Shown here: positions 31,748 through 41,191 of the stretch, in pieces
Numbering within the stretch: the stretch's first letter is position 1
Layout: each line of letters begins with the position of its first letter
NCBI RefSeq assembly: GCF_006385595.1
Contig: NZ_CP041046.1
Coordinates: 4,417,001 to 4,481,000 of the forward strand
Direction of reading: 5' to 3'
Length of the DNA: 64,000 nt
Origin: Luteibacter pinisoli
GTDB lineage: Bacteria; Pseudomonadota; Gammaproteobacteria; Xanthomonadales; Rhodanobacteraceae
The notes under the pieces: generated by a model
Database searches by the model: none
The model's input: only the letters and a program-made list of their open reading frames with translations
Told to the model about the DNA's origin: nothing
Made by a program: the position numbers and the translations under genes

Positions 31748-34273
31748 ATGAGCCTGCAGGACTACCGGAAGAAGCGCGACTTCAGCCGCACCCGCGAGCC
31801 GGCGCCGGAACGCTCGGCGCGCGCCGGCCGGGCGATCTTCGTGGTGCAGCTGCATCACGCCTCGCGGCGACACTTCGATTTCCGCCTGCAGGTGGGCGAT
31901 GTACTGCGCAGCTGGGCGGTACCGAAAGGCCCAAGCTACGACCCGAAGGTGAAGCGCCTGGCCGTGGAGGTCGAAGACCACCCGGTGTCCTATGCAGACT
32001 TTGAAGGCGACATCGAGCACGGCTACGGCAAGGGCCACGTCGATACCTTCGATCGCGGCGTGTGGTCGACCGCGGGCGATGTGGAGGCGCAGCTCGCCAA
32101 GGGCCACCTGAGCTTTGAACTGTTCGGGGAACGCCTGAAAGGTGCCTGGCACCTGGTCCGCAGCGGGAAGAAGGAACGCCAGCCCGCCTGGTTCCTGATC
32201 AAGGCCGAGGATGCCTACGCCAGCGACGTGGAAGCCGACGACCTCCTGGATAACACCATGCGCGAAAGCACTCGCCGCGCCGCGAAGACGCCGGCAACGA
32301 AGGCGGCAGCGAAGAAAAGCACCGCCAGCAGGAGGGCCGTACCGAAGGGCCGCCGCGTCCCCCTCGCCACGCTGACCAAGGCGGCCGCCGCCATCAAGGG
32401 CGTGAAGAAGGGCAAGCCCAGCGCCGATTACTTCGCGCCGCAGCTGGCGAAGCTGCGCGACACCCCGCCACAAGGCGAGCTGTGGCTGCACGAGGTGAAG
32501 TGGGATGGCTACCGTATCCTCGCTGGCGTGGCCAAGGGCGCCGTGAGCCTGTGGTCGCGCAATGCCCTGCCGTGGAACGACCGCCTGCCCGAGATCGTCC
32601 AGGCCGTGGAAGCACTCGGGCTCGATAGCGCCCGGCTCGACGGCGAGCTGATCGCCGTCGATGCGCAGGGCCGCAGCGACTTCAACGCCCTGCAGAAAAC
32701 GCTTGCCGGCGAAGCACAGGCACCGCTCGTCTACATGCTGTTCGACATGCCCTTCCTGCAAGGCTATGACCTGTCGCGCACGGCACTGGCGGAGCGCAAG
32801 GCACTACTGGAACGCGTGCTCGCGCATGCGCCTTCGCACCTGGGATACAGCGGCCATAACCTCGGCGATGGCGATGCCGTGTTCGCGATGGCCATGAAAG
32901 AGAAACTCGAAGGCATCGTCTCGAAACGCGTTGACGGCGCGTACCACAGCGGGCGCAACGACGACTGGCTGAAGATCAAGCGCCTGGAGGCCGACGAGTT
33001 CGCCGTCGTCGGCTACACCGCGGCCAAGGGCTCGCGCGTGGCCTTCGGCTCGCTGCTGCTCGCAAAGCCAGGCACGAGGGGTCGATGGACCTACGTCGGC
33101 CGCGTCGGCACGGGTTTCACCGACGAAATGCTGCGCGAACTGGGCGCCTCCCTGGCGAAAGGCGGGGCGAAAACACCACCGGTGCCGCTTGATGGCATCG
33201 ACCCCCTGCTCCGCGGCGCCCTGTGGGTGAAGCCCACGGTGGTGGCCGAGGTGTATTACCGCGGCATCGGCAACCACCAGCTGCTGCGCCAGCCGAGCCT
33301 GAAGGCGCTGCGCATCGACAAGGCACCGAACGACCTGCGCGACAGCGACCGCGCGACCGAGCCCGCGAAGCCTGCGAGGAAAAAGACCGTGGCGAAGGAC
33401 GAGATCACCATCACCCACCCCGACCGCGTCGTCTATCCCGACGACGGCGTCACCAAGCAGGACGTCGCCGACTACTACAAGGCGGTGATGCCGTGGTTCC
33501 TGCCACCGGTCGCGGACCGGCCGATGCCGATGCTGCGCTGTCCGGGTGGCATCGGTGAGCACTGCTTCTTCCAGAAGCACGTGATCGCCGGCCTGCACCA
33601 TGTCGGCACGGCAAAGCTGAAGGAAGAAACCGGTGCGCAGGCTGTTTACCTGTATCCGAAGGACGAAGCCGGCCTGCTTGAGCTGGTGCAGTTCGGTGCC
33701 ATCGAGTTCCATCCGTGGGGGTCGCATGTGAAAACACCGGACGCCGCGGACCGGGTGATCTTCGACCTGGACCCGGGCGACAACGTGGCGTGGAAGCGCG
33801 TGGTGGCTGCCGCGCGCATGGTCCGCGACTTCCTCAAGCAGCTGGGCCTCACCTCGTTCGTGCGCACCACGGGCGGCAAGGGCCTGCACGTGGTGGTGCC
33901 GCTGGCGCCCGCCGCAGACTGGGACACCGTGCGCAGCTTTGCGCGCGGCTTTGCCGAGGCCCTGGCCCAGGCGCACCCGCTGGAGTTCGTCGCCACGGCG
34001 GCGAAGAAAGTGCGTGGCGGCAAGATCTACCTCGACTACCTGCGCAACGGCCGCGGCGCCACGGCGGTGGCCTCGTACTCGCTGCGCGCCCGCGCCGGCG
34101 CACCGGTGGCCGTGCCCGTGCGCTGGGAAGACCTGGGCAAACTGAAGTCGGGCGCGGACTTCACCATCCACACCGTGCCCAAACGCCTGGCCCGGCAGAA
34201 GAAGGATCCCTGGGACGGCATCGACGCAGTGCAGCAAAGCCTGGATGACGTGGTGGAACGGCTGGGCCTGTAG
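31748..34273 (+). CDS. ligD: LigD, multifunctional NHEJ DNA ligase
   Basis: The 841-residue protein runs 3'-phosphoesterase (residues about 20-160; QLHHASRRHFDFRL with H36, H42 and D44), ATP-dependent ligase (about 225-530; nucleophile K251 in EVKWDGYRI, then SRLDGEL-type and LEGIVSKRVD motifs) and polymerase/primase (about 550-835; VIFDLDPGD with paired Asp, TTGGKGLHVVVPL). This order is that of Pseudomonas LigD. It normally works with Ku, which is not in this window. A lysine- and alanine-rich linker lies around 175-220. The plsC-like gene follows 31 bp downstream. Confidence 0.93.
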   Translation: MSLQDYRKKRDFSRTREPAPERSARAGRAIFVVQLHHASRRHFDFRLQVGDVLRSWAVPKGPSYDPKVKRLAVEVEDHPVSYADFEGDIEHGYGKGHVDTFDRGVWSTAGDVEAQLAKGHLSFELFGERLKGAWHLVRSGKKERQPAWFLIKAEDAYASDVEADDLLDNTMRESTRRAAKTPATKAAAKKSTASRRAVPKGRRVPLATLTKAAAAIKGVKKGKPSADYFAPQLAKLRDTPPQGELWLHEVKWDGYRILAGVAKGAVSLWSRNALPWNDRLPEIVQAVEALGLDSARLDGELIAVDAQGRSDFNALQKTLAGEAQAPLVYMLFDMPFLQGYDLSRTALAERKALLERVLAHAPSHLGYSGHNLGDGDAVFAMAMKEKLEGIVSKRVDGAYHSGRNDDWLKIKRLEADEFAVVGYTAAKGSRVAFGSLLLAKPGTRGRWTYVGRVGTGFTDEMLRELGASLAKGGAKTPPVPLDGIDPLLRGALWVKPTVVAEVYYRGIGNHQLLRQPSLKALRIDKAPNDLRDSDRATEPAKPARKKTVAKDEITITHPDRVVYPDDGVTKQDVADYYKAVMPWFLPPVADRPMPMLRCPGGIGEHCFFQKHVIAGLHHVGTAKLKEETGAQAVYLYPKDEAGLLELVQFGAIEFHPWGSHVKTPDAADRVIFDLDPGDNVAWKRVVAAARMVRDFLKQLGLTSFVRTTGGKGLHVVVPLAPAADWDTVRSFARGFAEALAQAHPLEFVATAAKKVRGGKIYLDYLRNGRGATAVASYSLRARAGAPVAVPVRWEDLGKLKSGADFTIHTVPKRLARQKKDPWDGIDAVQQSLDDVVERLGL

Positions 34274-34304
34274 ACTTGGAGGCTGATCCCACGGCCGCCC
34301 CTCC

Positions 34305-35201
34305 ATGTTTGCCACGCTCCCCGTCTTCCTGCGCGTCACCCTCGCCTGCCTGTTCCTGCTGGGCAATACGGTGCTGCACGTGGTGCCGCTGTTGCTGCTG
34401 ACGCTGGTGCGCATGGTGCTGCCGGTCCCCGCGCTGCGGCGTGGCGTGGGCAGCGCGTCGGTGTGGATTGCCGAAAGCTGGCTCAGCTTCAACGGCTGGC
34501 TGTGGGGCGCCTTTACCCGCACGCGCTGGACGGTGGAGGGCGTGGATCACCTCTCGCCGCGCGAGAACTACCTGGTGGTGTGCAATCACCAGAGCTGGAT
34601 CGATATCCCGGCGCTGCAGAAGATCTTCAACCGGCGAATTCCGTTCATGCGCTTCTTCCTGAAGAGCCAGCTGATCTGGGTGCCGCTGCTGGGGCCCGCC
34701 TGGTGGGCGCTCGATTTCCCCTTCATGAAGCGCCATTCCCGCGAAGAACTCGAACGCCGCCCGGAGCTGCGCAGCACGGACCGTGATGCCACCCGCCGCG
34801 CCTGCGAGAAGTTCCGCCACGTGCCGGTGGCGATCATGAATTTCACCGAGGGCACGCGCTTCACGCCGGCCAAGCACGATGCGCAGGGCTCGCCGTACCG
34901 GCACCTGCTGCGCCCGAAGGCCGGCGGCGTCGCCTTCGTGGTGGATGCGATGGGTGATGCGATCCGCAACATGCTCGATGTCACCATCGTCTACCCCGAT
35001 GGCGCCGGCAGCATGATGGACATGATCGCCGGGCGGATCCGCGAGATCCGCATCCACGTCCGCCAGCTCGCCATCCCGGAGGGCATGCGCGGCGATTACG
35101 AGAACGATACGGCCTTCCGCGAGCGCTTCCAGGCGTGGATCAACCAGCTGTGGACCGAGAAGGACGAGCGCATAGCGGCGATGCTGGCGAAGCCGGCCTA
35201 A
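34305..35201 (+). CDS. PlsC-type acyltransferase (YihG-like)
   Basis: The 298-residue membrane protein has an N-terminal hydrophobic helix (residues about 8-40) followed by the acyltransferase motifs NHQSWID (94-100, the H-x4-D catalytic pair) and FTEGTRF (180-186). It should transfer an acyl chain to lysophosphatidic acid or a related acceptor at the inner membrane. It lies 31 bp after ligD on the same strand and ends two bases before the convergent beta-lactamase gene. Confidence 0.9.
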   Translation: MFATLPVFLRVTLACLFLLGNTVLHVVPLLLLTLVRMVLPVPALRRGVGSASVWIAESWLSFNGWLWGAFTRTRWTVEGVDHLSPRENYLVVCNHQSWIDIPALQKIFNRRIPFMRFFLKSQLIWVPLLGPAWWALDFPFMKRHSREELERRPELRSTDRDATRRACEKFRHVPVAIMNFTEGTRFTPAKHDAQGSPYRHLLRPKAGGVAFVVDAMGDAIRNMLDVTIVYPDGAGSMMDMIAGRIREIRIHVRQLAIPEGMRGDYENDTAFRERFQAWINQLWTEKDERIAAMLAKPA

Positions 35202-35203
35202 GC

Positions 35204-36013
35204 CTATTTCGCCTCTTCCGCGAGCTTTTCCTTAAGGCGGTCGCGGCCGGCTTGCGCGTAGGTCTGGCAGGTCTGCCCTTCACCCTGTTCGGGATGCGGC
35301 GTCACCAGGATGTCGCACGGCAACGCCGCGACCCGATCGAATGTTTTCCAGTACGCCGCCACGTACGCCGGGTGATCGCTGTAGCGATACGTGCCCGACG
35401 AGAACGCGAACAGGCTGTCGGCGTAGGCGATGTGTTTGCACACGCTGCCCTCGCACGCATCCCACGTCCACGCGGTGCCGCCTGGCGTATGCCCGGGCGT
35501 GATGTGCGCGGTGAGTTTCAGCGGCCCCACCGTGACCACCGTGCCATCGACGATGTCGCCCTTCGCATCGATCGCCGGATACGAGTCCTTCGAATTCGCC
35601 ACGTACTGCGGATCCGCAGGATCCTTGCCGCCCAGCTTCATCGCTTTCGCGCCGGCGGCGGTCGCGCGCACGGTGGCGTCACTGTCTTTCACCAGCTGGG
35701 CGATGGCGCCGGCGTGGTCGTGGTGCGCGTGCGAGTTGAGGATCAGCTTGATGTCCTCCACGCGAAAACCGAGCTGGCGGATGTTGGCTTCGATCAGCGG
35801 CGCGTTCTTCGTCCACGTGCCGTCGATCAGGATGTGGCCCTGCGGCGAGGTGATGAGGATGGCCGAAAGGCCCTTCGTACCCACCTGCCAGGTGTTGCCA
35901 TAGATGACGTGCGGCGCCGCCGGCTCGCTCCACTCGGGCACCGGCGCGGTGGGCGGCTGGGCAAACGCGGGCAGGGCGGCGAGGCCGGCGAGCAGGGTCA
36001 GGGTGCGGCGCAT
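35204..36013 (-). CDS. Subclass B3 metallo-beta-lactamase
   Basis: The 269-residue exported protein (signal ending PAFA) has the B3 ligands H95-x-H97-H-D99-H100 in NSHAHHDHAG, H175 in TPGHTPGGT and H240 in TPHPEQ. H-x-H plus D-H without the B1 cysteine is the B3 pattern. It would hydrolyse penicillins, cephalosporins and carbapenems in the periplasm using two zinc ions. Neither transfer genes nor an AmpR-type regulator is adjacent, so it looks like an intrinsic chromosomal enzyme. Whether it is expressed or active is unknown. Confidence 0.88.
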   Translation of the reverse strand: MRRTLTLLAGLAALPAFAQPPTAPVPEWSEPAAPHVIYGNTWQVGTKGLSAILITSPQGHILIDGTWTKNAPLIEANIRQLGFRVEDIKLILNSHAHHDHAGAIAQLVKDSDATVRATAAGAKAMKLGGKDPADPQYVANSKDSYPAIDAKGDIVDGTVVTVGPLKLTAHITPGHTPGGTAWTWDACEGSVCKHIAYADSLFAFSSGTYRYSDHPAYVAAYWKTFDRVAALPCDILVTPHPEQGEGQTCQTYAQAGRDRLKEKLAEEAK

Positions 36014-36058
36014 GGCGAGGTTCCCGTTGGGCTGAAGGCGCAGGCTACGTCGCACTAA

Positions 36059-36074
36059 GGCCCTGCAAGGGGCC
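36059..36074 (-). terminator. Weak hairpin between PepSY gene and beta-lactamase gene
   Basis: GGCCC-TGCAAG-GGGCC is a five-base stem in the 64-bp gap. Only TT follows on the minus strand, so termination is uncertain. Confidence 0.3.
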
Positions 36075-36077
36075 AAA

Positions 36078-37163
36078 TTATGGCGACGCCGGTCTGCGTC
36101 GCCGGCGCGCACGCCAGAACAGGAAGCCGGTGACGAGCAGGAACATCGGCAGCAGGCCGGTGATGCAGGCGACGGTGCGCCAGACCAGCCCGCCCACGGC
36201 CGCCGAGTGGATCGGGAACAATGCATTGGCGAGGCGGCCGCCGGGGCCCAGTTTCGTGGCGTCCTCGCCACCGACCACGCGCGCGTCGTGGCCGTCGATG
36301 AACAGCGTGCTGCGGCCGGCCAGGTTCCATTCGCCCGCACGGCGGACGCGCATCACGATCGTCCCCGACTCCTTCGTCGGCAGCATGATCCGGGTGAGCT
36401 CGGCATCCGGTGCCGCGGCCTGCGCGGCGGCCAGGACCGCAGCCCAGTCGACCGGCCCGTCCAGCGCCGCGATCTTCGGCGGCTTCGCCGGGGCATGCTC
36501 GCCAAAGGCCGCGGCAAGCCCGTTACGCACGGCACCGCGATACGCCATGGTGGTGCCGGTGCCGATCATGACGATGAGCAAGGGCAGGGCGATGACGCCC
36601 ACCGCGCGATGGAAGCTCGCCCAGCGCAGCACCGGCGGGTTCGCGTGCGGCTTCAGGTGTTTCAGCGCACGCGAGCGGCCCGGCCAGTACAGCCATGCGC
36701 CGGAGAAAAGCATGAACAGGCCGGTGCACGCGACGACACCGAGCACTGTCTCACCGACCTCGCCGGTGAGCAGGTGGGTATGCCAGTCGAGCAGCGTCAG
36801 CAGGCCATCGCCGCTCTTGTGGCGGGTGAGCAGGGGTTCGCCCGTGCTGGCATCGAAGTACATCCGGTCGCCGCCGCGAGCCTGCGCTTCCCACACGGGG
36901 AGTTCGGCATCGGGCAGCGCGAGGCTGCGCAGGCCCTTCGCCTGCGGGGAGGCCAGCACGGCCTCCAGTGAGTGCGCCTGGGTTGCCAGGTCGGGCAACG
37001 GCCGGGCCGCCAGTTCCGGGTGCCCCGCGACCAGCAGCGGCTGCTCCCATAGCAGGACGCTGCCGGACATCGTCACCAGCGCCAGCAGCACGCCAAGGGA
37101 AAGTCCCAGCCACAGGTGCAGGGTCTTCAGGGTGCTACGGAAACGGCGCGGGCGAGGGGTCAT
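36078..37163 (-). CDS. PepSY-associated membrane protein (iron-uptake linked)
   Basis: The 361-residue protein has the PepSY_TM layout: a first helix in LHLWLGLSLGVLLALVTMSG, a periplasmic loop, LDWHTHLLTGEVGETVLGVV, helices with HRAVGVIALPLLIVM, and a final helix plus basic tail. Such proteins are usually encoded beside siderophore receptors and may reduce ferric siderophores. Its ATG overlaps the stop of the upstream receptor gene by one base (TGATG), confirming one operon. Confidence 0.88.
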   Translation of the reverse strand: MTPRPRRFRSTLKTLHLWLGLSLGVLLALVTMSGSVLLWEQPLLVAGHPELAARPLPDLATQAHSLEAVLASPQAKGLRSLALPDAELPVWEAQARGGDRMYFDASTGEPLLTRHKSGDGLLTLLDWHTHLLTGEVGETVLGVVACTGLFMLFSGAWLYWPGRSRALKHLKPHANPPVLRWASFHRAVGVIALPLLIVMIGTGTTMAYRGAVRNGLAAAFGEHAPAKPPKIAALDGPVDWAAVLAAAQAAAPDAELTRIMLPTKESGTIVMRVRRAGEWNLAGRSTLFIDGHDARVVGGEDATKLGPGGRLANALFPIHSAAVGGLVWRTVACITGLLPMFLLVTGFLFWRARRRRRPASP

Positions 37164-39379
37164 CAGAAATCCACGGAGGCCTGGACGAAATAGGTGCGCG
37201 GCATGCCGACATACAAACCATCGTTATTGTCGGTAGAACGCGTGAAGTAACGGCGGTCGAACAGGTTCTTGACGCCCACGCCCACGCGCAGGTTGGACAG
37301 CGACGGGCCGAACGCATACTCACCGCGCGCGTTCCACGTCGTCCAGCCCGGGATGTTGCCGAGGTCGCCATTGGCGGAAGGCTGGGTGACGTACACGGTG
37401 GGATTGGCCGGATCGAAGCTCGGCGAACCCGGCGAGTGCTGGCGCGACTGCGAGAACGCATCGAGGTTGAACGTCCACGCGGCCACGTTGTAACGCAGGC
37501 CGAGGTTGGCGGTGCGCCGCGAGTAGAACGGCAGGTCCTTGTCGGCGAACGAACCATGCTTGTAGATCGCGTGCGTATAGGTGGCCGTGCTCCACAGCGT
37601 GAAGCCCTGCAGCGCATCGGCAAACGCGCCGAGATCGACGTGCGCCGAGGTTTCCACGCCCTTGTGCGTGGTCGCGCCCAGGCTGGTCCAGCCTTCGTAC
37701 GAATCCGGCACGTTGGGCAGCTTGCCTACCAGCTGCAGCTCGTGGTCGAAGTTGATCCGGAACAGGCTGACTTCACCGCCCCAGGCCCTGGTGTCGTAAC
37801 GCGTGCCGACCTCGAACGTGCGCGCCAGCTCGGGTTCCAGGCCCTGGGCGAACTGGCCGGTGGAATCCTTCTGGCCGATCTGGAAGTACTGCAGCGAGCC
37901 AAACGAGGTTTCCGCGTTGGCGTAAAGCTTCCACGCCTCGCTCAGGTGGTACATGACATTGAGCGAGGGCAGCGGCTTGGAGTAATCCTCGCGGCGCGCG
38001 GTCGGGCCCTTCACGATGACGGTGCTGCTCGGGTGCGCTTCCCACTGGCTGCGGATGCGCTCGTAGCGCAGGCCCGGCGTGATCGTCCAGTTGCCCGCGT
38101 TGATCGTGTCGTCGATGTACACGGCGTGCGCTTCGTTGCTGCCGGTGTTGTCGCCGGAGAGCACATACGGGCCGTTGTACGGGTCACCGGTGAACGGCGT
38201 GTACCAGAGGTTCGAGGTGAACTTGTTGTTGCGGTCCGTGCGCTCGTGCATCGCTTCGTTGGTGTAGCGGTAGCCGACGCCGATTTCGTGCGTCACCTGG
38301 CCCCAGTCGAACAGCTGCGAATAGCGCGGCTCGATCGCGAACACATGGTAATTGCGCGGGTACGCGTTCAGCTGGTGGGTGTAGCTGCCGTTCGGGTTCT
38401 GCGTGATGGTTTCGATGTGGCTGCCGCGGAAGCTGTCCGAGTAGTACGACTGCACTTCGAAGGAACGACGATCTTCCACGTGGCTGTACTTCACCACGTA
38501 ATCGGTGCGGCGGCCGTGGAAGTCGTCGTACGGGCGGCGCGACTGGAACGGGTCCGCGTTGTAATCGGCCTGGGTGAGGCCACCCGGCATGCCGGCCTGG
38601 CCGTCGTAGTGGTGGATGCTGCCGGTAAGCGTGTCTTCGCTGGTGATGGCGTACTTCGCCTTCAGCATCACGTCGTCGATGCTCTCGTTGTCCTCGTTCT
38701 CGCGATACCCCGGTCCATGCAGGCCGTTGTAGAGCAGGGCGAGGCCGAGGCCGTTCTGCGTCGTACCGCCAACGAACAGGTTGGTGTTGGTGCGGATGCC
38801 GCCGTGCTCGCTGCCCTGGAACTGCACGCCGGCGCTGCCGCCGAAGGTGTCCGGGATGTCACGGGTGACGAAGTTGATGATGCCGCCGACGTTCTGCGGC
38901 CCGTAACGCACCGAACCGCCGCCACGGACCACGTCCACTGCCTGCAGGTTGCCGAGGCCCACCGGGGCCATGGAGACCTGCGGCTGGCCGTACGGCGCCA
39001 CCGCCAGCGGCACGCCGTCGAGCAGGATGGTGGAGCGCGGCGACAGGCGCGACGTCAGCCCGCGCACGCCCACGTTGAGCGACACATCGCTGCCGCCGGT
39101 GCCGTTGCTCTCCTGCACCTGCACGCCGGGGATCCGCCGCAGCGCATCGCGCAGGTTGGTCGCACCGGCCTCACGCAGTTCCTCGCGGCGGACGACGGTG
39201 CGCGCGCCCGGATGGTTCTGCAACGTGTTCTCCTGGGCATCGCCCAGCCAGTCGCCGACGACCTTCACGCCCTCGAGGTTGGTAGCCGACGGCGGCGGCA
39301 CCGCCTCCTGGGCGGAGGCGGCAGGCGCGGCGAGGGCGCTGGCGAGCGCCAGGGCGAGGAGGGTGGGGCGAATCGACAT
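37163..39379 (-). CDS. TonB-dependent siderophore receptor, FecA-like
   Basis: The 738-residue outer-membrane receptor has a signal peptide (ending AAPAASAQ), a plug domain with RTVVRREELREAGATNLRDA, NVGVRGLTSRLSPRSTILLD and VVRGGGSVRYGPQNVGGIIN, and a barrel ending in FVQASVDF. It has no N-terminal signalling domain, so no FecIR-type surface signalling is expected. It lies upstream of the PepSY gene in one operon, and the iron-box-like promoter ahead of it suggests Fur control. The ligand, probably ferric citrate or a siderophore, is inferred. Confidence 0.9.
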   Translation of the reverse strand: MSIRPTLLALALASALAAPAASAQEAVPPPSATNLEGVKVVGDWLGDAQENTLQNHPGARTVVRREELREAGATNLRDALRRIPGVQVQESNGTGGSDVSLNVGVRGLTSRLSPRSTILLDGVPLAVAPYGQPQVSMAPVGLGNLQAVDVVRGGGSVRYGPQNVGGIINFVTRDIPDTFGGSAGVQFQGSEHGGIRTNTNLFVGGTTQNGLGLALLYNGLHGPGYRENEDNESIDDVMLKAKYAITSEDTLTGSIHHYDGQAGMPGGLTQADYNADPFQSRRPYDDFHGRRTDYVVKYSHVEDRRSFEVQSYYSDSFRGSHIETITQNPNGSYTHQLNAYPRNYHVFAIEPRYSQLFDWGQVTHEIGVGYRYTNEAMHERTDRNNKFTSNLWYTPFTGDPYNGPYVLSGDNTGSNEAHAVYIDDTINAGNWTITPGLRYERIRSQWEAHPSSTVIVKGPTARREDYSKPLPSLNVMYHLSEAWKLYANAETSFGSLQYFQIGQKDSTGQFAQGLEPELARTFEVGTRYDTRAWGGEVSLFRINFDHELQLVGKLPNVPDSYEGWTSLGATTHKGVETSAHVDLGAFADALQGFTLWSTATYTHAIYKHGSFADKDLPFYSRRTANLGLRYNVAAWTFNLDAFSQSRQHSPGSPSFDPANPTVYVTQPSANGDLGNIPGWTTWNARGEYAFGPSLSNLRVGVGVKNLFDRRYFTRSTDNNDGLYVGMPRTYFVQASVDF

Positions 39380-39416
39380 CGAAAAGCAGCCTTGGGGAAA
39401 GGGGCGAAAGGCGCTA

Positions 39417-39445
39417 ATCGTAAATACGACTGATTATCAGATCAA
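39417..39445 (-). promoter_or_regulatory. Promoter with Fur-box core ahead of the FecA-like receptor
   Basis: On the minus strand TTGATC and TACGAT are 17 bp apart, and the spacer carries TGATAATCA (39439-39431), the centre of the Fur consensus. The outer half-sites do not match well, so Fur control is likely from context but not proved. Confidence 0.5.
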
Positions 39446-39517
39446 ATACGTCATCAAAGACGGGCGTTTCCGTGGCTGGATTTGATAGTGAGCGTCGGAA
39501 CGGGCCATACTCCACCC

Positions 39518-40489
39518 ATGTCGAAGCCGCTCGTCCTTCTCATCGTCGCCCCGCCCGGGGTCCAGATGCTCGATGTCTCGGGCCCTGCGGACGTGTTTGC
39601 CGAAGCGAATCGGCAGGTGGGCCGCGAGGCGTACAAGGTGCTGACGGTGGGTACGGCGCCCCTGGCCGTGGCCGCGTCGTCGGGCATGCGCTTCCTGCCC
39701 GACCGCAGCACCCAGGACGACATCCCCGCGCTGGATACCCTGCTGGTCGCCGGCTCGCCGGACCTGGCTGGCGCCGCGACCGACCTGCATACGCTGGAAT
39801 GGCTGCAGCGCCACGCGGGCCGCGCCCGCCGCTATGGCTCCATCTGCAGCGGCGCCCTGCTGTTCGCCCAGACCGGCCTGCTCGACGGCCGCCGGGTGAC
39901 GACCCACTGGAAGGTGGCCGAGCTGCTCGGCCGGCGGCATCCCTCGCTCACCGTGGAGGCCGATGCCTTCGTCGTCCGCGACGGGCCGGTGTGCACGGCG
40001 GCGGGAGTCACCGCCGGGATGGACCTGGCGATTGCGCTGGTCGAGGAAGACCTCGGCCGCGACGTGGCCATGGCGGTGGCCGCCGAGCTGGTGGTGTTCT
40101 ATCGCCGGCCCGGTGGGCAGATGCAGTTCAGCCGCCACGGCGAAGCGGCGCCCGCCGGTCGCGGCGCGCTGCAGGAGCTACAGCGCTACGTGGCCGCGCA
40201 CCCTGGCGAGGACCACTCGGTGGGCGCATTGGCCGAGCGCGCCGGCATGAGTCCGCGCCACTTCGCCCGCGTCTTCCACCGCGAGGTGGGCATGACGCCG
40301 GCGGAGTTCGTGGAGTCGATGCGGGTGGAAGCGGCCCGTCGCTGGCTCGAAGACGGCCACGACACGCCCAAGCGCGTGGCGGCGAAACTCGGTTACGCCG
40401 ACGCCAACGGTTTGCGCCGCGCCTTCATGCGCCGGCTGGGCGTGACGCCCGCGGACTACCGCAAGCGCTACGCGCACGCACGTACCTGA
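39518..40489 (+). CDS. GlxA-type regulator: DJ-1/PfpI domain plus AraC helix-turn-helix
   Basis: The 323-residue protein has a DJ-1/PfpI-like N-terminal domain (PLVLLIVAPPGVQMLDVSG, YGSICSGALLFAQTGLLDG with the nucleophile-elbow cysteine) and a C-terminal AraC DNA-binding domain (about 222-320; SVGALAERAGMSPRHFARVF). GlxA-like proteins regulate amine, arginine or glyoxylate metabolism. The start at 39518 gives the family N terminus. No catabolic gene lies downstream, so the target is unknown. Confidence 0.9.
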   Translation: MSKPLVLLIVAPPGVQMLDVSGPADVFAEANRQVGREAYKVLTVGTAPLAVAASSGMRFLPDRSTQDDIPALDTLLVAGSPDLAGAATDLHTLEWLQRHAGRARRYGSICSGALLFAQTGLLDGRRVTTHWKVAELLGRRHPSLTVEADAFVVRDGPVCTAAGVTAGMDLAIALVEEDLGRDVAMAVAAELVVFYRRPGGQMQFSRHGEAAPAGRGALQELQRYVAAHPGEDHSVGALAERAGMSPRHFARVFHREVGMTPAEFVESMRVEAARRWLEDGHDTPKRVAAKLGYADANGLRRAFMRRLGVTPADYRKRYAHART

Positions 40490-40490
40490 G

Positions 40491-41111
40491 CTAGAGCTCG
40501 ATGATCCCGCGGCGCAGGGCGATGGCCACCGCGTGGGTACGGTCGTTCGCCTGCAGCTTGGCCAGGATGCTTTTCATGTGCGCCTTCACCGTTTCCTCGG
40601 CAATGCCGAGGATGCTGGCGACATCGCGGTTGGCGGCGCCGGTGGCCACGTGGGTGAGCACCTGGGTTTCCCGCGGCGTCAGCTCGTCGTCGTTGGCGTG
40701 GCCGGCGATGTCGTGGGCGATCTCATCGGGCACGCGGCGCTTGCCTTCCATGATCTGGGTGATCGTGGCCAGCATGTCCTTGCGCAGCTCGCTTTTCAGC
40801 AGGTAGCCCTGCGCGCCGGCGCGGAACGCCCGCAGCGCCTGCACGTCACCGCGGTACGTCGTGAGCACCAGGATGCGCGCATCCGGAAACTCCGCGCGGA
40901 TGGCCTCGATGGCGGCGATGCCACCCATGCCGGGCATCTGCAGGTCCATCAGGGTGAGGTCCGGGCGCAGCGTGCGATAACGCGCCACCGCCTCTTCGCC
41001 CGTGCTCGCTTCGGCCACCAGCTCCAGGCCCGGCTGGCCTTCGAGCACGGCGGCGATGCCCTCGCGAAGCAGGGGATGGTCGTCGACGGTCATGATGCGG
41101 ATGGGTGGCAT
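40491..41111 (-). CDS. NarL/LuxR-family response regulator
   Basis: The 206-residue protein has a receiver domain (MTVDDHPLLREGIAAVL; phosphoacceptor in LTLMDLQMPG; conserved K in GYLLKSE) and a LuxR-type helix-turn-helix (LTPRETQVLTHVATGAANRD, AEETVKAHMKSILAKL). No sensor kinase gene is adjacent, so it is an orphan here. The ATG at 41111 is the family's normal start. Confidence 0.9.
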   Translation of the reverse strand: MPPIRIMTVDDHPLLREGIAAVLEGQPGLELVAEASTGEEAVARYRTLRPDLTLMDLQMPGMGGIAAIEAIRAEFPDARILVLTTYRGDVQALRAFRAGAQGYLLKSELRKDMLATITQIMEGKRRVPDEIAHDIAGHANDDELTPRETQVLTHVATGAANRDVASILGIAEETVKAHMKSILAKLQANDRTHAVAIALRRGIIEL

Positions 41112-41191
41112 GGCGCGGAGTATCGCCGATCTGCCACCGCCCGGCATGCAACGACATGCCCTCCACCCGGCCCCTGCGACCATCGGCCACC

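Noticed and set aside
31619..32761. A longer copA reading frame that stays open almost to 32761 on the minus strand.
   Set aside because: The added N terminus lies antisense to ligD, shows no homology, and the ATG at 31618 directly precedes a proper twin-arginine signal.
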